64,000 bases of DNA from Niabella yanshanensis (lineage in GTDB: Bacteria; Bacteroidota; Bacteroidia; Chitinophagales; Chitinophagaceae), in contig NZ_CP139960.1 of the NCBI RefSeq assembly GCF_034424215.1, forward strand, positions 868,001 to 932,000, written 5' to 3'. Of the stretch, positions 27,959-36,434 are shown piece after piece. A model generated the notes under the pieces. It was not told where the DNA came from. It saw only the letters and a list, made by a program, of their open reading frames with translations, and searched no databases. The translations under genes were made by a program, and so were the position numbers. Numbering within the stretch: the first letter of the stretch is position 1; every line of letters begins with the position of its first letter.

Positions 27959-28714
27959 CTAGCGCTGGTTTGCGGGATCAGCAATCCATTCAGCGTAATG
28001 GCTGGCTCCCAAATAAACGGCCGATTGTGGCGCTAACGTATCCTTTTCTAACGGCGCCCCGGAGTACAAGGCTTGTACATCCGATACAACTTGTAAATCC
28101 TTACCAGTTGCTTTTGCATATTGACTGATCCAAACAGTCATGTCGAATTTTTCAGGTCCGCCTATCTCTAGTATCGAATTTGCAGGTTGATCCACTGCCG
28201 TTTTAGCGAGGAAGCTCACCACATCTTTACTTGCGATGGGTTGAATATTGGCATCAGGTACACTTACTTTCCCGTCAACCGTACTCATTTGTACAATTCC
28301 TGCAGCAAACTCAAAGAATTGAGTGGCATGAACAATCGTATAAGGTATGCCCGAAGATTTGATCATATCTTCCTGCACTTGTTTGGCACGAAAATAACCA
28401 CTTGCCTGTAGCTGGCTGGTACCTACTACCGATAAGGCAATATGATGCTTCACCCCAGCTTCTTTTTCTGCAGCCAACAGATTTTCGTTAGAGGTTTTGA
28501 AGAAATTCATTACCGCTGTTGCTTCAAATGAAGGTGAATTAGAAACATCAATGACTACATCTGCATTCACTAAAACTTCTTTTACGCCTTCACCGGTAAG
28601 TGTATTTACACCCGAGCTGGGAGAAGCTGCAATAACTTCGTGGTTGGTTTGTTGCAGCTGATTTACTAACTGACTACCAATAAGGCCGGTACCGCCGATA
28701 ATAACTATTTTCAT
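27959..28714 (-). CDS. NmrA-like NAD(P)-binding oxidoreductase
   Basis: 251 aa. N-terminal GGTGLIGS cofactor loop (intact, unlike the relative at 12967), DVVIDVSNSPSFEATAVMNFF, ALSVVGTS, YFRAKQVQEDMIKSSGIPYTIVHATQFFEF: a standard atypical SDR. Probably cytoplasmic with an unknown small substrate. Lies 71 bases downstream of two Crp/Fnr-like genes on the same strand and may be their target. Confidence 0.88.
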   Translation of the reverse strand: MKIVIIGGTGLIGSQLVNQLQQTNHEVIAASPSSGVNTLTGEGVKEVLVNADVVIDVSNSPSFEATAVMNFFKTSNENLLAAEKEAGVKHHIALSVVGTSQLQASGYFRAKQVQEDMIKSSGIPYTIVHATQFFEFAAGIVQMSTVDGKVSVPDANIQPIASKDVVSFLAKTAVDQPANSILEIGGPEKFDMTVWISQYAKATGKDLQVVSDVQALYSGAPLEKDTLAPQSAVYLGASHYAEWIADPANQR

Positions 28715-28785
28715 CTTTGTTTTTTTAGAGGTGATTTGTATAATACAAAGATGAACAGCACCAGCACGGAAAAACTTAAGCTGGT

Positions 28786-29358
28786 TTAAGAAACGCCGGA
28801 TTGCTTTAATTGTACCAATTCTTCCAGGTTTACCTGCATATAAGATGCAAAAATAGGATCCGGTATCCGGGCCAGGATGTCCGGATAAGTATTTTTGAAA
28901 TACTTATAAAAATCCTCTTTAGTAGTGGTGGCATATGTTTTCTGCTTCAGTAAGGCAGCGCCGTAAGCCCGCTCATGAATGGTATTGAAATAGAGAGCCA
29001 CCATTGGATATTGGTTTAATAACGCTTCGTATTGTTGGCGGTTTATTACAATAAGCTCCGAGTCTTCCATGGCCGCTATGCTATAAACAGCCGGGCCTTT
29101 CATAGCAAAAGTTTTATAGTCTGTGATCCACCAGTTTTCCAGTGCAAAATGAATTACCTGTTTTACTGCGTGGTGCTCATAATATAAATAGAGGCAGCCC
29201 CTGGCAACAAAATAAAGAGCATCACAGGGTTCATTTTCTCTTAAAAGTATTTCATCCTTTTTTACAACCCTTGTGGTTATAAATGGGGATAGATCTTTTT
29301 CACCGGCAGTAAAATCAGGTAGCAGGTTTTGAATATGTTTTACTAATCGGTTTGTCAT
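28786..29358 (-). CDS. Crp/Fnr-like cyclic-nucleotide-binding-domain regulator
   Basis: 190 aa. Cupin-like cNMP domain ~25-115 (LLRENEPCDALYFVARGCLYLYYEH, FALENWWITDYKTF, SIAAMEDSELIVINRQQYEAL), then a short helical C-terminus. The usual DNA-binding end is shortened and divergent (ILARIPDPIFASYMQVNLEELVQLKQSG), so DNA binding is not assured. Its ATG shares one base with the stop of the upstream paralogue, so the two are translationally coupled. Confidence 0.87.
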   Translation of the reverse strand: MTNRLVKHIQNLLPDFTAGEKDLSPFITTRVVKKDEILLRENEPCDALYFVARGCLYLYYEHHAVKQVIHFALENWWITDYKTFAMKGPAVYSIAAMEDSELIVINRQQYEALLNQYPMVALYFNTIHERAYGAALLKQKTYATTTKEDFYKYFKNTYPDILARIPDPIFASYMQVNLEELVQLKQSGVS

Positions 29359-29969
29359 TATTTTTTCTGCTTTCGGTTTTTGCGTAATTCACTTAAATAT
29401 TCAGGTGTAAAGCCCAGAAAAGAAGCCAATACTTTTTGAGGGATGCGTTGTAGAAAATCGGGGTACTTCGACTCAAAATTTTCGTAAAATGCCTGCTTGG
29501 GTATGCGTGAAATTAATTGGATACGCAATAAGGAAGCAGCATAGGCCCGTTCATACACTTTCCTGAAGTACACCTCCATTAAAGCATTACTCTTTAACAA
29601 CTGTTCATAATCCCCGTGCGATATGCTCAAAACTTCAGTGGGCTCGAGCGCCTGGATGGAATAACCTGAATTCTTCCCGGAACGAAAAGCGTCCAGGTCC
29701 GTCATCCACCAGTTTTCGAGGGCAAACTGTAATGTTTGTTCTACACCATTTGTATCTGTAAAAAATAAGCGAAGACAGCCCTTCACTACAAAAAAATAAG
29801 CAACACAACGTTTACCTTCTTCCTGCAACATTTCTTTTTTACGAAATGAGTGCGCTTCAAAGAATGATAGTACCGGTAACGCATCCGTTACAGTACCGGC
29901 AGTAATTTTATGAATATGTTGTATTATCGGATGCATACGGTAAAACAGTATACTGATCTGGGAACGCAA
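29358..29969 (-). CDS. Crp/Fnr-like cyclic-nucleotide-binding-domain regulator
   Basis: 203 aa, or 192 aa from the ATG at 29936, which begins at the recognisable domain (HPIIQHIHKITAGTV). Same architecture as the downstream paralogue, with FALENWWMTDLDAFRSG and a fuller C-terminal helix-turn-helix remnant (FLQRIPQKVLASFLGFTPEYLSELRKNR). The pair looks like a local duplication that has diverged. Confidence 0.87.
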   Translation of the reverse strand: MRSQISILFYRMHPIIQHIHKITAGTVTDALPVLSFFEAHSFRKKEMLQEEGKRCVAYFFVVKGCLRLFFTDTNGVEQTLQFALENWWMTDLDAFRSGKNSGYSIQALEPTEVLSISHGDYEQLLKSNALMEVYFRKVYERAYAASLLRIQLISRIPKQAFYENFESKYPDFLQRIPQKVLASFLGFTPEYLSELRKNRKQKK

Positions 29970-30315
29970 AGCTAATTAAAATATAAATCCACCCCATATT
30001 GTTACGCTATAGACATGTATTGTAAAACACAAGACTTATTGATATAAGGATACCGGTATTTTAAAGATAAAATATACGTAACCGAGCCCCCGGATATCAG
30101 GGAAATATCTTTAAACTGCCACCTTATGTATTATCTGGCAAATAACTCTGTATTTTTGCCGTCCCTGACTTCGGAAAGATGATCATATGTAATGTGCGCC
30201 TTCTAAGTTCGACATATTTTGATTTGAAAGAATCGAAAATTCAATGGCAGAAGTTGCCTGATTTAGGTATCAACCCGGGACAGAAATTTATTTTATAAAA
30301 GAGCCCCTAAGAAGC
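29970..30315. other. Divergent intergenic region, no gene
   Basis: Separates the Crp/Fnr-like pair from a plus-strand receiver gene. TATTTTTG at 30151-30158 fits the -7 consensus but lies 158 bases before the next ATG and has no clear -33 partner. Nothing else seen. Confidence 0.4.
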
Positions 30316-30684
30316 ATGAGAAAAAGGATCCTGATAGCCGATGATAATCCCGGCATTCTTGAAGTGGTAAGCATTATACTGGAGTCGGAAGGTTACGAGG
30401 TGAAATCTACGGCAGACCCTCAACATGTTTTGCAGGTAAAGGAAGATCCCCCTGGTCTGATTCTATTAGACATCTGGATGGGCGGTACCGATGGACGTCA
30501 TATTTGCAAGCAATTAAAAGCAGACCATTTAACCAGCCATATCCCCGTAATTTTAATGTCTGCCAATAGTGATATCCGCGCAATAGCAGCCGAATCCGGT
30601 GCAGATGGATTTATTGCGAAACCTTTTGAAATAGATGATCTGATCAACCAGATACAATCAGTTTACGCTTCTGGTAATTCCTGA
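30316..30684 (+). CDS. Stand-alone response regulator receiver
   Basis: 122 aa CheY-like receiver only: acidic pair in ADDNPG (9-11), phospho-Asp in LLLDIWMGG (~53), Ser/Thr in LMSANSD (~81) and Lys in AKPFE (~102). No output domain. It may take phosphate from an orphan kinase such as the PAS kinase at 18.6 kb (inference). Convergent with a homologous receiver gene, with no terminator in the 55 bases between them. Confidence 0.92.
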   Translation: MRKRILIADDNPGILEVVSIILESEGYEVKSTADPQHVLQVKEDPPGLILLDIWMGGTDGRHICKQLKADHLTSHIPVILMSANSDIRAIAAESGADGFIAKPFEIDDLINQIQSVYASGNS

Positions 30685-30739
30685 GCATTGTTCAACGAAA
30701 ACCTTACTTAATACCTGGTAGTTAACCAAAATATGCTTT

Positions 30740-31120
30740 TCAGCAGGTTTTTGGGTTCAAGGCCACTTTGATTGCTTCAGTAAGGTGATCAAGATCGAAC
30801 GGTTTCGCCAGGAAATGCTCGGCTCCTGCTGTATTGGCCAATTTGGATATTTCGCTGTTGGCAGAAAAATAGATCACAGGAATGTCCTTCAAGTCCCGGT
30901 CTTCTTTAATTTCCCGGGTAGCAACAATACCCCCCTTGGGAGGAATCCAGTTGTCCATAAAGATCACCTGCGGCTTACAGGCTTTAAGTTTGTTCACCAC
31001 ATCATCGCAGCTTGCGAAAGTATTTACCTGCCATCCCTGGTCCTGCAGTACATAATGGCAAATAGATAGAATGTCCTCATCATCATCAAAGATGGCTACA
31101 CTTTTAGTCTCCTCATTCAT
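30740..31120 (-). CDS. Stand-alone response regulator receiver
   Basis: 126 aa from the ATG at 31120 (MNEETKSVAIFDDDED); an upstream in-frame ATG at 31222 would add a non-conserved stretch. Receiver motifs: DDDED (11-15), VIFMDNWIPP with the phospho-Asp, FSANSE and AKPFD. Similar to the convergent neighbour (I-W-M/I-P after Asp, SANS, AKPF), so the two are probably paralogues. Confidence 0.9.
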   Translation of the reverse strand: MNEETKSVAIFDDDEDILSICHYVLQDQGWQVNTFASCDDVVNKLKACKPQVIFMDNWIPPKGGIVATREIKEDRDLKDIPVIYFSANSEISKLANTAGAEHFLAKPFDLDHLTEAIKVALNPKTC

Positions 31121-31360
31121 AAAAGGTGAAGTTAGCATTAATCGCTGATGAATACGTGAACAGGAAAAAAATACAAATAGATATACGGTAATTCGTTTCC
31201 TGCAGAACCAAATGCCCATCATTTACGCACCTGGTGTAAGTCCCGGCTTTTAGCGCCGTTCCACCGGCAAATGCGTCATTAACAACCCTAAAAAATGTCA
31301 GTATTACTTTTTTTTTCTATTACCATGTGATCCTCTGTAATTTATGTATTTTTAAGCATC

Positions 31361-31386
31361 AAAAAGCCCCCCTGTAGAGACAGGGG
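31361..31386 (-). terminator. Intrinsic terminator, minus strand
   Basis: Stem CCCCTGT/ACAGGGG (31369-31375 with 31380-31386, loop AGAG). On the minus strand it is followed by GGC and TTTTT (31365-31361). The nearest upstream minus-strand gene ends 356 bases away at 31742. Confidence 0.6.
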
Positions 31387-31398
31387 AGCCAGCCTTTA

Positions 31399-31420
31399 CC
31401 CGGCGCAAGCCGGGTTTTTT
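31399..31420 (+). terminator. Intrinsic terminator, plus strand, GCAA tetraloop
   Basis: Stem CCCGGC/GCCGGG with a GNRA loop (GCAA), followed by six T. No plus-strand gene ends within 700 bases, so it belongs either to a small RNA or to a long read-through of the receiver gene that ends at 30684. Confidence 0.7.
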
Positions 31421-31741
31421 GTGTTAACCCTCTATTAACACAATACGAATATAAGTAATGCGACCTAATATCAGATTATTTTTAGTCAACTATATTGCTT
31501 TGAAAAACAGTGTACCTGAAAGTTGTAATAGCAATTAGTAAGAAGTATGACGCTCTATGACAAGAAGACCTGTGCCCAGATAAAATTTGTTGCTTGACCC
31601 TGGCTTTAGAACGATAATTGCGAATAAGGAAATAAGCAGTTGAATGGACCAAACAATGGTCTCAAAAGTCACTTGTTATTATGTTAAACTGTCCCCGGAA
31701 CAAAAATGATGGTACGGTTTTACAATACAATTTGATGGCAG

Positions 31742-31951
31742 CTAAGCATACTGGTTCACCCGCTTGCACATGTACATTAATTCGTCAATATCTTCCACCC
31801 CTTTAACTTTAATATCTGTAACGAATACATTAACAACTACTCCTGCACTTACATGCACTTTTACCATTCCATAACCATACTCGTCAAAAGTGGCCGGATT
31901 ATTTTTCAATTCGATAAAACCGTTATTAAGAATATCGGAAAGTGTGGTCAT
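31742..31951 (-). CDS. Small hypothetical protein (69 aa)
   Basis: 69 aa starting MTTLSDILNNGFIELKNN. Residue use looks protein-like (alternating hydrophobic VKVHVSAGVVVNVFVTDIKVKG strands, a C-terminal helix). No signal or membrane segment. Family not recognised. Divergent from the sigma factor gene. Confidence 0.55.
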   Translation of the reverse strand: MTTLSDILNNGFIELKNNPATFDEYGYGMVKVHVSAGVVVNVFVTDIKVKGVEDIDELMYMCKRVNQYA

Positions 31952-32134
31952 GATCGCGTTTTATAATTAGCTTAAATGGTTAACAACAGTAAAAGACAAA
32001 GGGTATGCCAAATAATAGTGGTGTAACTTAGAAAATAAGCTTGTTTCAATAAAAAAAGATGAATAAAGCAACCATTTATTTATTCTTGCTGTATATACAA
32101 ATGTTGAAACATTAATTAAATCACGCAAACACTT

Positions 32135-32722
32135 TTGAGAATAGCTCTGAGCACTGACCATAGCCTCTACGACCTCATATTGGGCTGCAAGCAAGATATG
32201 CCTGTTGCGCAGAAGCTATTGTATGAACGGTTTTTTGGTTTTGGATTATCTATATGCCTGCGTTATGCTAAAAACAATGATGAGGCAATGGAAATACTAA
32301 ATGACGGATTTGTAAGAGTTTTCAGGAGCATTCCGGGGTTTATAGCACCTGCCGGCCAGGAAGCATTATCCAGGTTATTTATGAGTTGGTTTAAAAAGAT
32401 AATGATCAATACAGGTATCAACTACTTTAAGGCACTTAACAAAGCCTCGGCCATTCATGTAGCTGAGACATTGGACCATATGGATGGGTATGGTAAACAT
32501 AACGACTCTGATCAACTGGCCTATGAGGACCTGGTAAAACTGATACAGAAATTAAGCCCCGCTTACCGCAACACTTTCTGTCTTTATGTAATCGACGGGT
32601 ACCGGCACGAAGAAATTGCGGGCATGATGGGTATTTCTATAGGCGCTTCAAAATCAAACTTACTGAAAGCCAGAAAAAATTTACGCAAAATGCTGGAAAT
32701 AACCAATGCCGAAAAAGTATAA
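32135..32722 (+). CDS. ECF-type RNA polymerase sigma factor
   Basis: 195 aa. Region 2: AQKLLYERFFGFGLSICLRYAKNNDEAMEILNDGFVRVFRSI; region 4: LVKLIQKLSPAYRNTFCLYVIDGYRHEEIAGMMGISIGASKSNLLKARKNLRKML, with the helix-turn-helix in EEIAGMMGIS. The start is uncertain: TTG at 32135 keeps all of region 2, while the first in-frame ATG (32198) would cut into its first helix, so TTG or another non-ATG start is likely. Its stop lies inside the next gene (17-base overlap), typical of sigma/regulator pairs. Confidence 0.9.
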   Translation: MRIALSTDHSLYDLILGCKQDMPVAQKLLYERFFGFGLSICLRYAKNNDEAMEILNDGFVRVFRSIPGFIAPAGQEALSRLFMSWFKKIMINTGINYFKALNKASAIHVAETLDHMDGYGKHNDSDQLAYEDLVKLIQKLSPAYRNTFCLYVIDGYRHEEIAGMMGISIGASKSNLLKARKNLRKMLEITNAEKV

Positions 32723-33986
32723 ACATATGACCGATGAAGAGCTGGACCAGCTTTTTAGAGACGCTGCTGAAAGCTTCAAAAACAGCAATCCCCCGGAGGG
32801 GGCCTGGGAGGCTTTTTATACAAAAAATGAGCAACAACTAAAAAATAAGGAACCGGAATCAGTACCGGACTTTGATAAAAGACTCTCTCCTTTCTTTACG
32901 CTGCCCCAGGCTTATAAAGTTGCGGCAGCGTTATTGGTTCTTTTTGCAGCCTGCACCATCGTTTGGTTAGTCGTTTCAAAACCCGGGAAGCACGAGGCTG
33001 GCACCATTACACAAAATATATCCAATCCGGGTACCGATACAGCTGTATCCGTGGCTAAAGACGCTCAAAAAGATACAGCAGGCATCAGCACTCCGCTATC
33101 CTTAAAGGACCAGGATCAATTTTCCACAGTCCAAAAGTCAGCTGTGATAACAGGAAATAAACCGGGGCCTATCATGTATCCTTCCTTCAAAGACGAAAGC
33201 AACGCACCACTCCATGCGGGCGCCAACCCGCTCATACCACCAGCTTTTCCAGCACAAAAAGACAAAGCTATTGCGAATAATACACAGCAGGCTAATGCAA
33301 AAAAAATAGACCTGACCAGGGAGCAGCAGGGATATTCCGATAAAAACAACTACACAGCCAACCCTCTTTTTGCTGCTGCTAAAGAGCCTTCAAAAAGAAG
33401 CAGCTCCGGCCGGTGGCAGCTTGGCCTGGTAGGCGGCGCTAATATAGCCATGGTAAAGGGTGATGTCTCAACTACCCCGGGGCTTACCACCGGCATCCTG
33501 GTACAGCACCGCATTAACGATACCAGGGTCTCGGTTGAGTCGGGCGTTATTTATGAAAACATGACGTATGCTGTTGAAAACGAGTACTTTAACCCAGGCG
33601 GTAAGCCTGTTTCGTCAAAAGTGTCCAATATTTCGGGGGCCTGCACGATGATTGATGTACCGGTTAATGTACGGTATGATATGGTGCATTCTAAAAAAAG
33701 AAAAGCTTTTGTAAGCACTGGTGTTTCACCCACGGTAATGGTAAAACAAAGTTATGTATACGATTATACCGACGAAAATGGAGCACGCCTTATAGACCGG
33801 GATGTTACGGGACAGGGAAAGAATTTTTATGCCGTAGCAAATGTGTCGGTAGGCTACGAACAAAAATGGAATAAAACTTCGGTGCAGGTGGCGCCTTATC
33901 TTAAAATACCTATGGGGGAAATAGGATACGGAAATCTTAGCCTTGGCGGCATTGGCACACAGGTATCTATTAAAAGAGACTTATAG
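32706..33986 (+). CDS. Envelope-spanning protein paired with the ECF sigma factor
   Basis: 426 aa, possibly starting at the second ATG (32727). Three parts: a short acidic cytoplasmic segment (DEELDQLFRDAAESFKNSNPPEGAWEAFYTK), one transmembrane helix (71-90), a ~140-residue Pro/Ala/Asn/Lys-rich low-complexity linker, and a C-terminal beta-barrel-like domain (~232-426, from GRWQLGLVGGANIAMVKGD to YGNLSLGGIGTQVSIKRDL). The N-terminal part may act as an anti-sigma tether; the barrel would sit in the outer membrane. Overlap with the sigma gene supports a functional pair. The anti-sigma role is inference. Confidence 0.8.
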   Translation: MPKKYKHMTDEELDQLFRDAAESFKNSNPPEGAWEAFYTKNEQQLKNKEPESVPDFDKRLSPFFTLPQAYKVAAALLVLFAACTIVWLVVSKPGKHEAGTITQNISNPGTDTAVSVAKDAQKDTAGISTPLSLKDQDQFSTVQKSAVITGNKPGPIMYPSFKDESNAPLHAGANPLIPPAFPAQKDKAIANNTQQANAKKIDLTREQQGYSDKNNYTANPLFAAAKEPSKRSSSGRWQLGLVGGANIAMVKGDVSTTPGLTTGILVQHRINDTRVSVESGVIYENMTYAVENEYFNPGGKPVSSKVSNISGACTMIDVPVNVRYDMVHSKKRKAFVSTGVSPTVMVKQSYVYDYTDENGARLIDRDVTGQGKNFYAVANVSVGYEQKWNKTSVQVAPYLKIPMGEIGYGNLSLGGIGTQVSIKRDL

Positions 33987-34094
33987 AAAAAGAAATCTTT
34001 TAAACTAATCACAGCACAGGTTCAATTAAAAAATTGATGCTATAGCATCAACAGGATCTCTATTGCCCGGCATTTTCTAAACTACAAACTATAA

Positions 34095-34457
34095 ATGATG
34101 AAAACTACAAAAACGGTACACTTAAAAATCGCGTTGCTATCCTCTTTATCCCTGGCGCTTGGTTGCTCTGCCGATAAAGAAGATGTGGTTACGCCGCCCC
34201 CTACTCCCCCCGCAGCCGAAGTTAAATTTTCTACACAGGTGCTGCCTATTTTTACGGCAAGCTGTGCCGGGTGTCATGGCGCTACCAATCCGCCCAATGG
34301 CATTTCACTAACCACGTATGCACAAATATCGGCCAATGCTACAGCAGCTTACAGCGCTATACAGGCAGACCGTATGCCCAAGGGAGGCCCTGCTTTATCA
34401 GCCACGCAAAAAGCACTGATCAAAGCCTGGATCGATGCGGGCAAGAAAGACAATTAA
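34095..34457 (+). CDS. Lipoprotein cytochrome c-like protein
   Basis: 120 aa. Lipobox LALGC near residue 24, a Pro-rich spacer (TPPPTPPAAE), then a small cytochrome c fold with CAGCH (haem c attachment) and a distal Met in RMPKGGP; C-terminal helix TQKALIKAWIDAGK is characteristic. Likely an electron carrier at the outer membrane. First gene of a five-gene run ending in a truncated lipoprotein gene. Confidence 0.88.
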   Translation: MMKTTKTVHLKIALLSSLSLALGCSADKEDVVTPPPTPPAAEVKFSTQVLPIFTASCAGCHGATNPPNGISLTTYAQISANATAAYSAIQADRMPKGGPALSATQKALIKAWIDAGKKDN

Positions 34458-34474
34458 TCATTAATATCCTTACC

Positions 34475-34891
34475 ATGAAACGAAAAACCGCATGGGCCTT
34501 ACTGTTGCTGGTAGTAATTACTGCGGCCGGTTTGGCGCTTTACTATTACTACAAAAAGCCACCCGACATCAGGAAGGCTGCAGCCCATTATGAAACAACG
34601 GCCCCGGCTTTGCTGGCCGATTTTAATCAAGATGAATCGACCGCAAATGCCAAATACCTCGATAAGGTGGTGGTCGTTGAGGGAACGATCAGCCATATAG
34701 AGCTTAATGGTGAAAGCCCCGCTGTTTTCCTCGAAACCGGTGACCCTATGGCGGCTGTCACCTGCAGTTTTTATAACACGGAAAACGCCGCGTTGAAGCC
34801 CCTGAAAACCGGCACTCGTATAAAAATCAAAGGCGTTTGTACGGGCATGTTAACAGATGTGGTGCTCAATAAATGCAGCATTGTAGAATAA
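34475..34891 (+). CDS. Membrane-anchored OB-fold (tRNA_anti-like) protein
   Basis: 138 aa from the ATG at 34475, 17 bases after the cytochrome stop; a longer frame that begins inside the cytochrome gene is only a shadow. One N-terminal membrane helix (~5-25, with YYYY), then an OB-fold domain (YLDKVVVVEGTISHIELNGESPAVFLETGD... ikikGVCTGMLTDVVLNKCSIVE). The tRNA_anti-like family usually accompanies YceI/cytochrome genes in Bacteroidota; function unknown. Confidence 0.82.
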   Translation: MKRKTAWALLLLVVITAAGLALYYYYKKPPDIRKAAAHYETTAPALLADFNQDESTANAKYLDKVVVVEGTISHIELNGESPAVFLETGDPMAAVTCSFYNTENAALKPLKTGTRIKIKGVCTGMLTDVVLNKCSIVE

Positions 34892-34905
34892 TTTAAAACA
34901 GGAAC

Positions 34906-35454
34906 ATGAAAAAAATAGTAACCTTATTCACAGTGATCCTATTCACTGCTTACCCCGCTTTTGCTCAAAAGTATTTTACTAAAACGGGTATCATCAGCTT
35001 TAGCGCCGGCACTTCGCTCGAAGATATTGACGCTGTAAATAAATCGGCCACCAGTGTAATGGATGCGGCTACCGGAAAAATAGAATTTGCTGTTCTGATC
35101 AGGGGATTTGAATTTAAGAGAGCGCTGATGCAGGAACACTTTAATGAAAACTATATGGAAAGCAGCAAATATCCTAAAGCCGTATTTAAAGGCAATATTG
35201 TTGAAGCCATTCCTTTTAACAAGCCCGGCACTTATACCGCCACTGTTAAGGGCATTTTGGAGATGCATGGTGTAAAGAAAGAAACTACGGCTAAAGGCAC
35301 CATTAAGGTGAGCGCAGCATCCATACAGGCCGTGTCCCGGTTCAGCGTTAATACCAGCGATTTCAATATTTCCATTCCCGGCGTAGTTAAAGACAAGGTA
35401 TCGCCGGTAGTGAATATATCCGTCAACTGCAATTATACACTACTAAACCAATAG
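34906..35454 (+). CDS. YceI-family periplasmic protein
   Basis: 182 aa with signal peptide ~1-20. Lipocalin-like YceI features: TKTGIISFSAGTSLEDIDAVNKSATSVMD, FKRALMQEHFNENYMESSKYPKAVFKG, and LEMHGVKKETTAKGTI. YceI proteins bind polyisoprenoids or quinone-like lipids in a beta-barrel pocket. Follows the OB-fold gene by 14 bases; next gene starts 2 bases after its stop. Confidence 0.92.
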   Translation: MKKIVTLFTVILFTAYPAFAQKYFTKTGIISFSAGTSLEDIDAVNKSATSVMDAATGKIEFAVLIRGFEFKRALMQEHFNENYMESSKYPKAVFKGNIVEAIPFNKPGTYTATVKGILEMHGVKKETTAKGTIKVSAASIQAVSRFSVNTSDFNISIPGVVKDKVSPVVNISVNCNYTLLNQ

Positions 35455-35456
35455 CT

Positions 35457-36389
35457 ATGAAAAAAAATAAACAGATATTAAATAAGAAACGAACGGCATA
35501 CCTGTTAACCCTGTTGTTAGCAGGCTGCTTTACGCAAAACATATCTGCGCAGGACGATCTTTTGTCGCTGGTCGACTCTACCGGTGAAGGATCTGAGCGG
35601 GTTACAGGTGCTTTCAAATCCAGCCGCGTCATCAATGGTCACTCCATAGAGTTTATTGGCAAAAAAGTGCTGGATGTACGTATCCTGCACCGGTTTGGAG
35701 TTATTAAAGACGGTATAGGCGAGCTATTTGGATTAGACCAGGCCAGTATGCGGCTGGGGTTTGACTATGGCATTACCAAAAACCTGACCATGGGTGTAGG
35801 GCGCAGTACCCTGGCTAAAGAGCTGGACGGGTTTATTAAATACGGCGCGCTGCAGCAATCAAAAGGAAAAAGCAATATACTGGTGTCTGTGGTATTGGTA
35901 GCCGGAAGCACCGTTGCTACTGCAAAACCGGCCGAGGATGCCACACTCAGGGAAACCAAACACCGGATGGCTTATTATAGCCAGGTCATTATCGGGCGTA
36001 AATTCAGCAACCTTTTTAGTTTGCAACTCTCTCCCACTTATGTACACCGGAATGCAGTTGCTGCCACCGATTTTAATGACACTTACGCGTTGGGCATTGG
36101 CTCAAGGCTAAAGCTCTCCAAACGGGTAGCTTTTGTAGCAGACTATCATTATGTTATTTCGGGGCTTGATAAAGAGGTTTACAGCAACCCGCTTTCTATT
36201 GGTTTTGATATAGAAACAGGGGGACATGTATTCCAGCTGCATTTTTCCAATGCCACGGGCATGAACGAAAAAGCTTTTATTACCAATACCACCAATAGCT
36301 GGGGCCGCGGCGAAATAAGGTTTGGCTTTAACCTCTCCCGGGTTTTTACTATTGGCAAAAAGAAAATGTCAAGCCAATCGCAGCTATAA
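35457..36389 (+). CDS. DUF5777 outer-membrane beta-barrel protein
   Basis: 310 aa with signal peptide (cleaved near QNISAQ). The body is an alternating beta-barrel pattern: FIGKKVLDVRILHRFGVIKDG, ASMRLGFDYGITKNLTMGVGRS, VFQLHFSNATGMNEKAFI, GRGEIRFGFNLSRVFTI, matching the DUF5777 family. It lies two bases after the YceI gene, so it is translationally coupled and probably works in the same envelope process. Confidence 0.88.
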   Translation: MKKNKQILNKKRTAYLLTLLLAGCFTQNISAQDDLLSLVDSTGEGSERVTGAFKSSRVINGHSIEFIGKKVLDVRILHRFGVIKDGIGELFGLDQASMRLGFDYGITKNLTMGVGRSTLAKELDGFIKYGALQQSKGKSNILVSVVLVAGSTVATAKPAEDATLRETKHRMAYYSQVIIGRKFSNLFSLQLSPTYVHRNAVAATDFNDTYALGIGSRLKLSKRVAFVADYHYVISGLDKEVYSNPLSIGFDIETGGHVFQLHFSNATGMNEKAFITNTTNSWGRGEIRFGFNLSRVFTIGKKKMSSQSQL

Positions 36390-36434
36390 TTTCTGAGCAG
36401 TACAATAATCAATTTATCTTAAAAAAATAATACC

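Larger units (their letters stand above)
31223..31741. other. Intergenic region with two opposed terminators
   Basis: 519 bases without a convincing gene. Holds a back-to-back pair of intrinsic-terminator hairpins (31361-31420) and otherwise AT-rich sequence. A short transcript on the plus strand is possible (see findings). Confidence 0.5.

Noticed and set aside
31967-32194. 75-codon minus-strand frame before the sigma factor
   Set aside because: Overlaps the N-terminus of the sigma factor and its translation is low in coding character.
34271-34474. N-terminal extension of the OB-fold protein into the cytochrome gene
   Set aside because: The extra residues are an out-of-frame reading of the cytochrome gene; the ATG at 34475 gives a normal membrane anchor.
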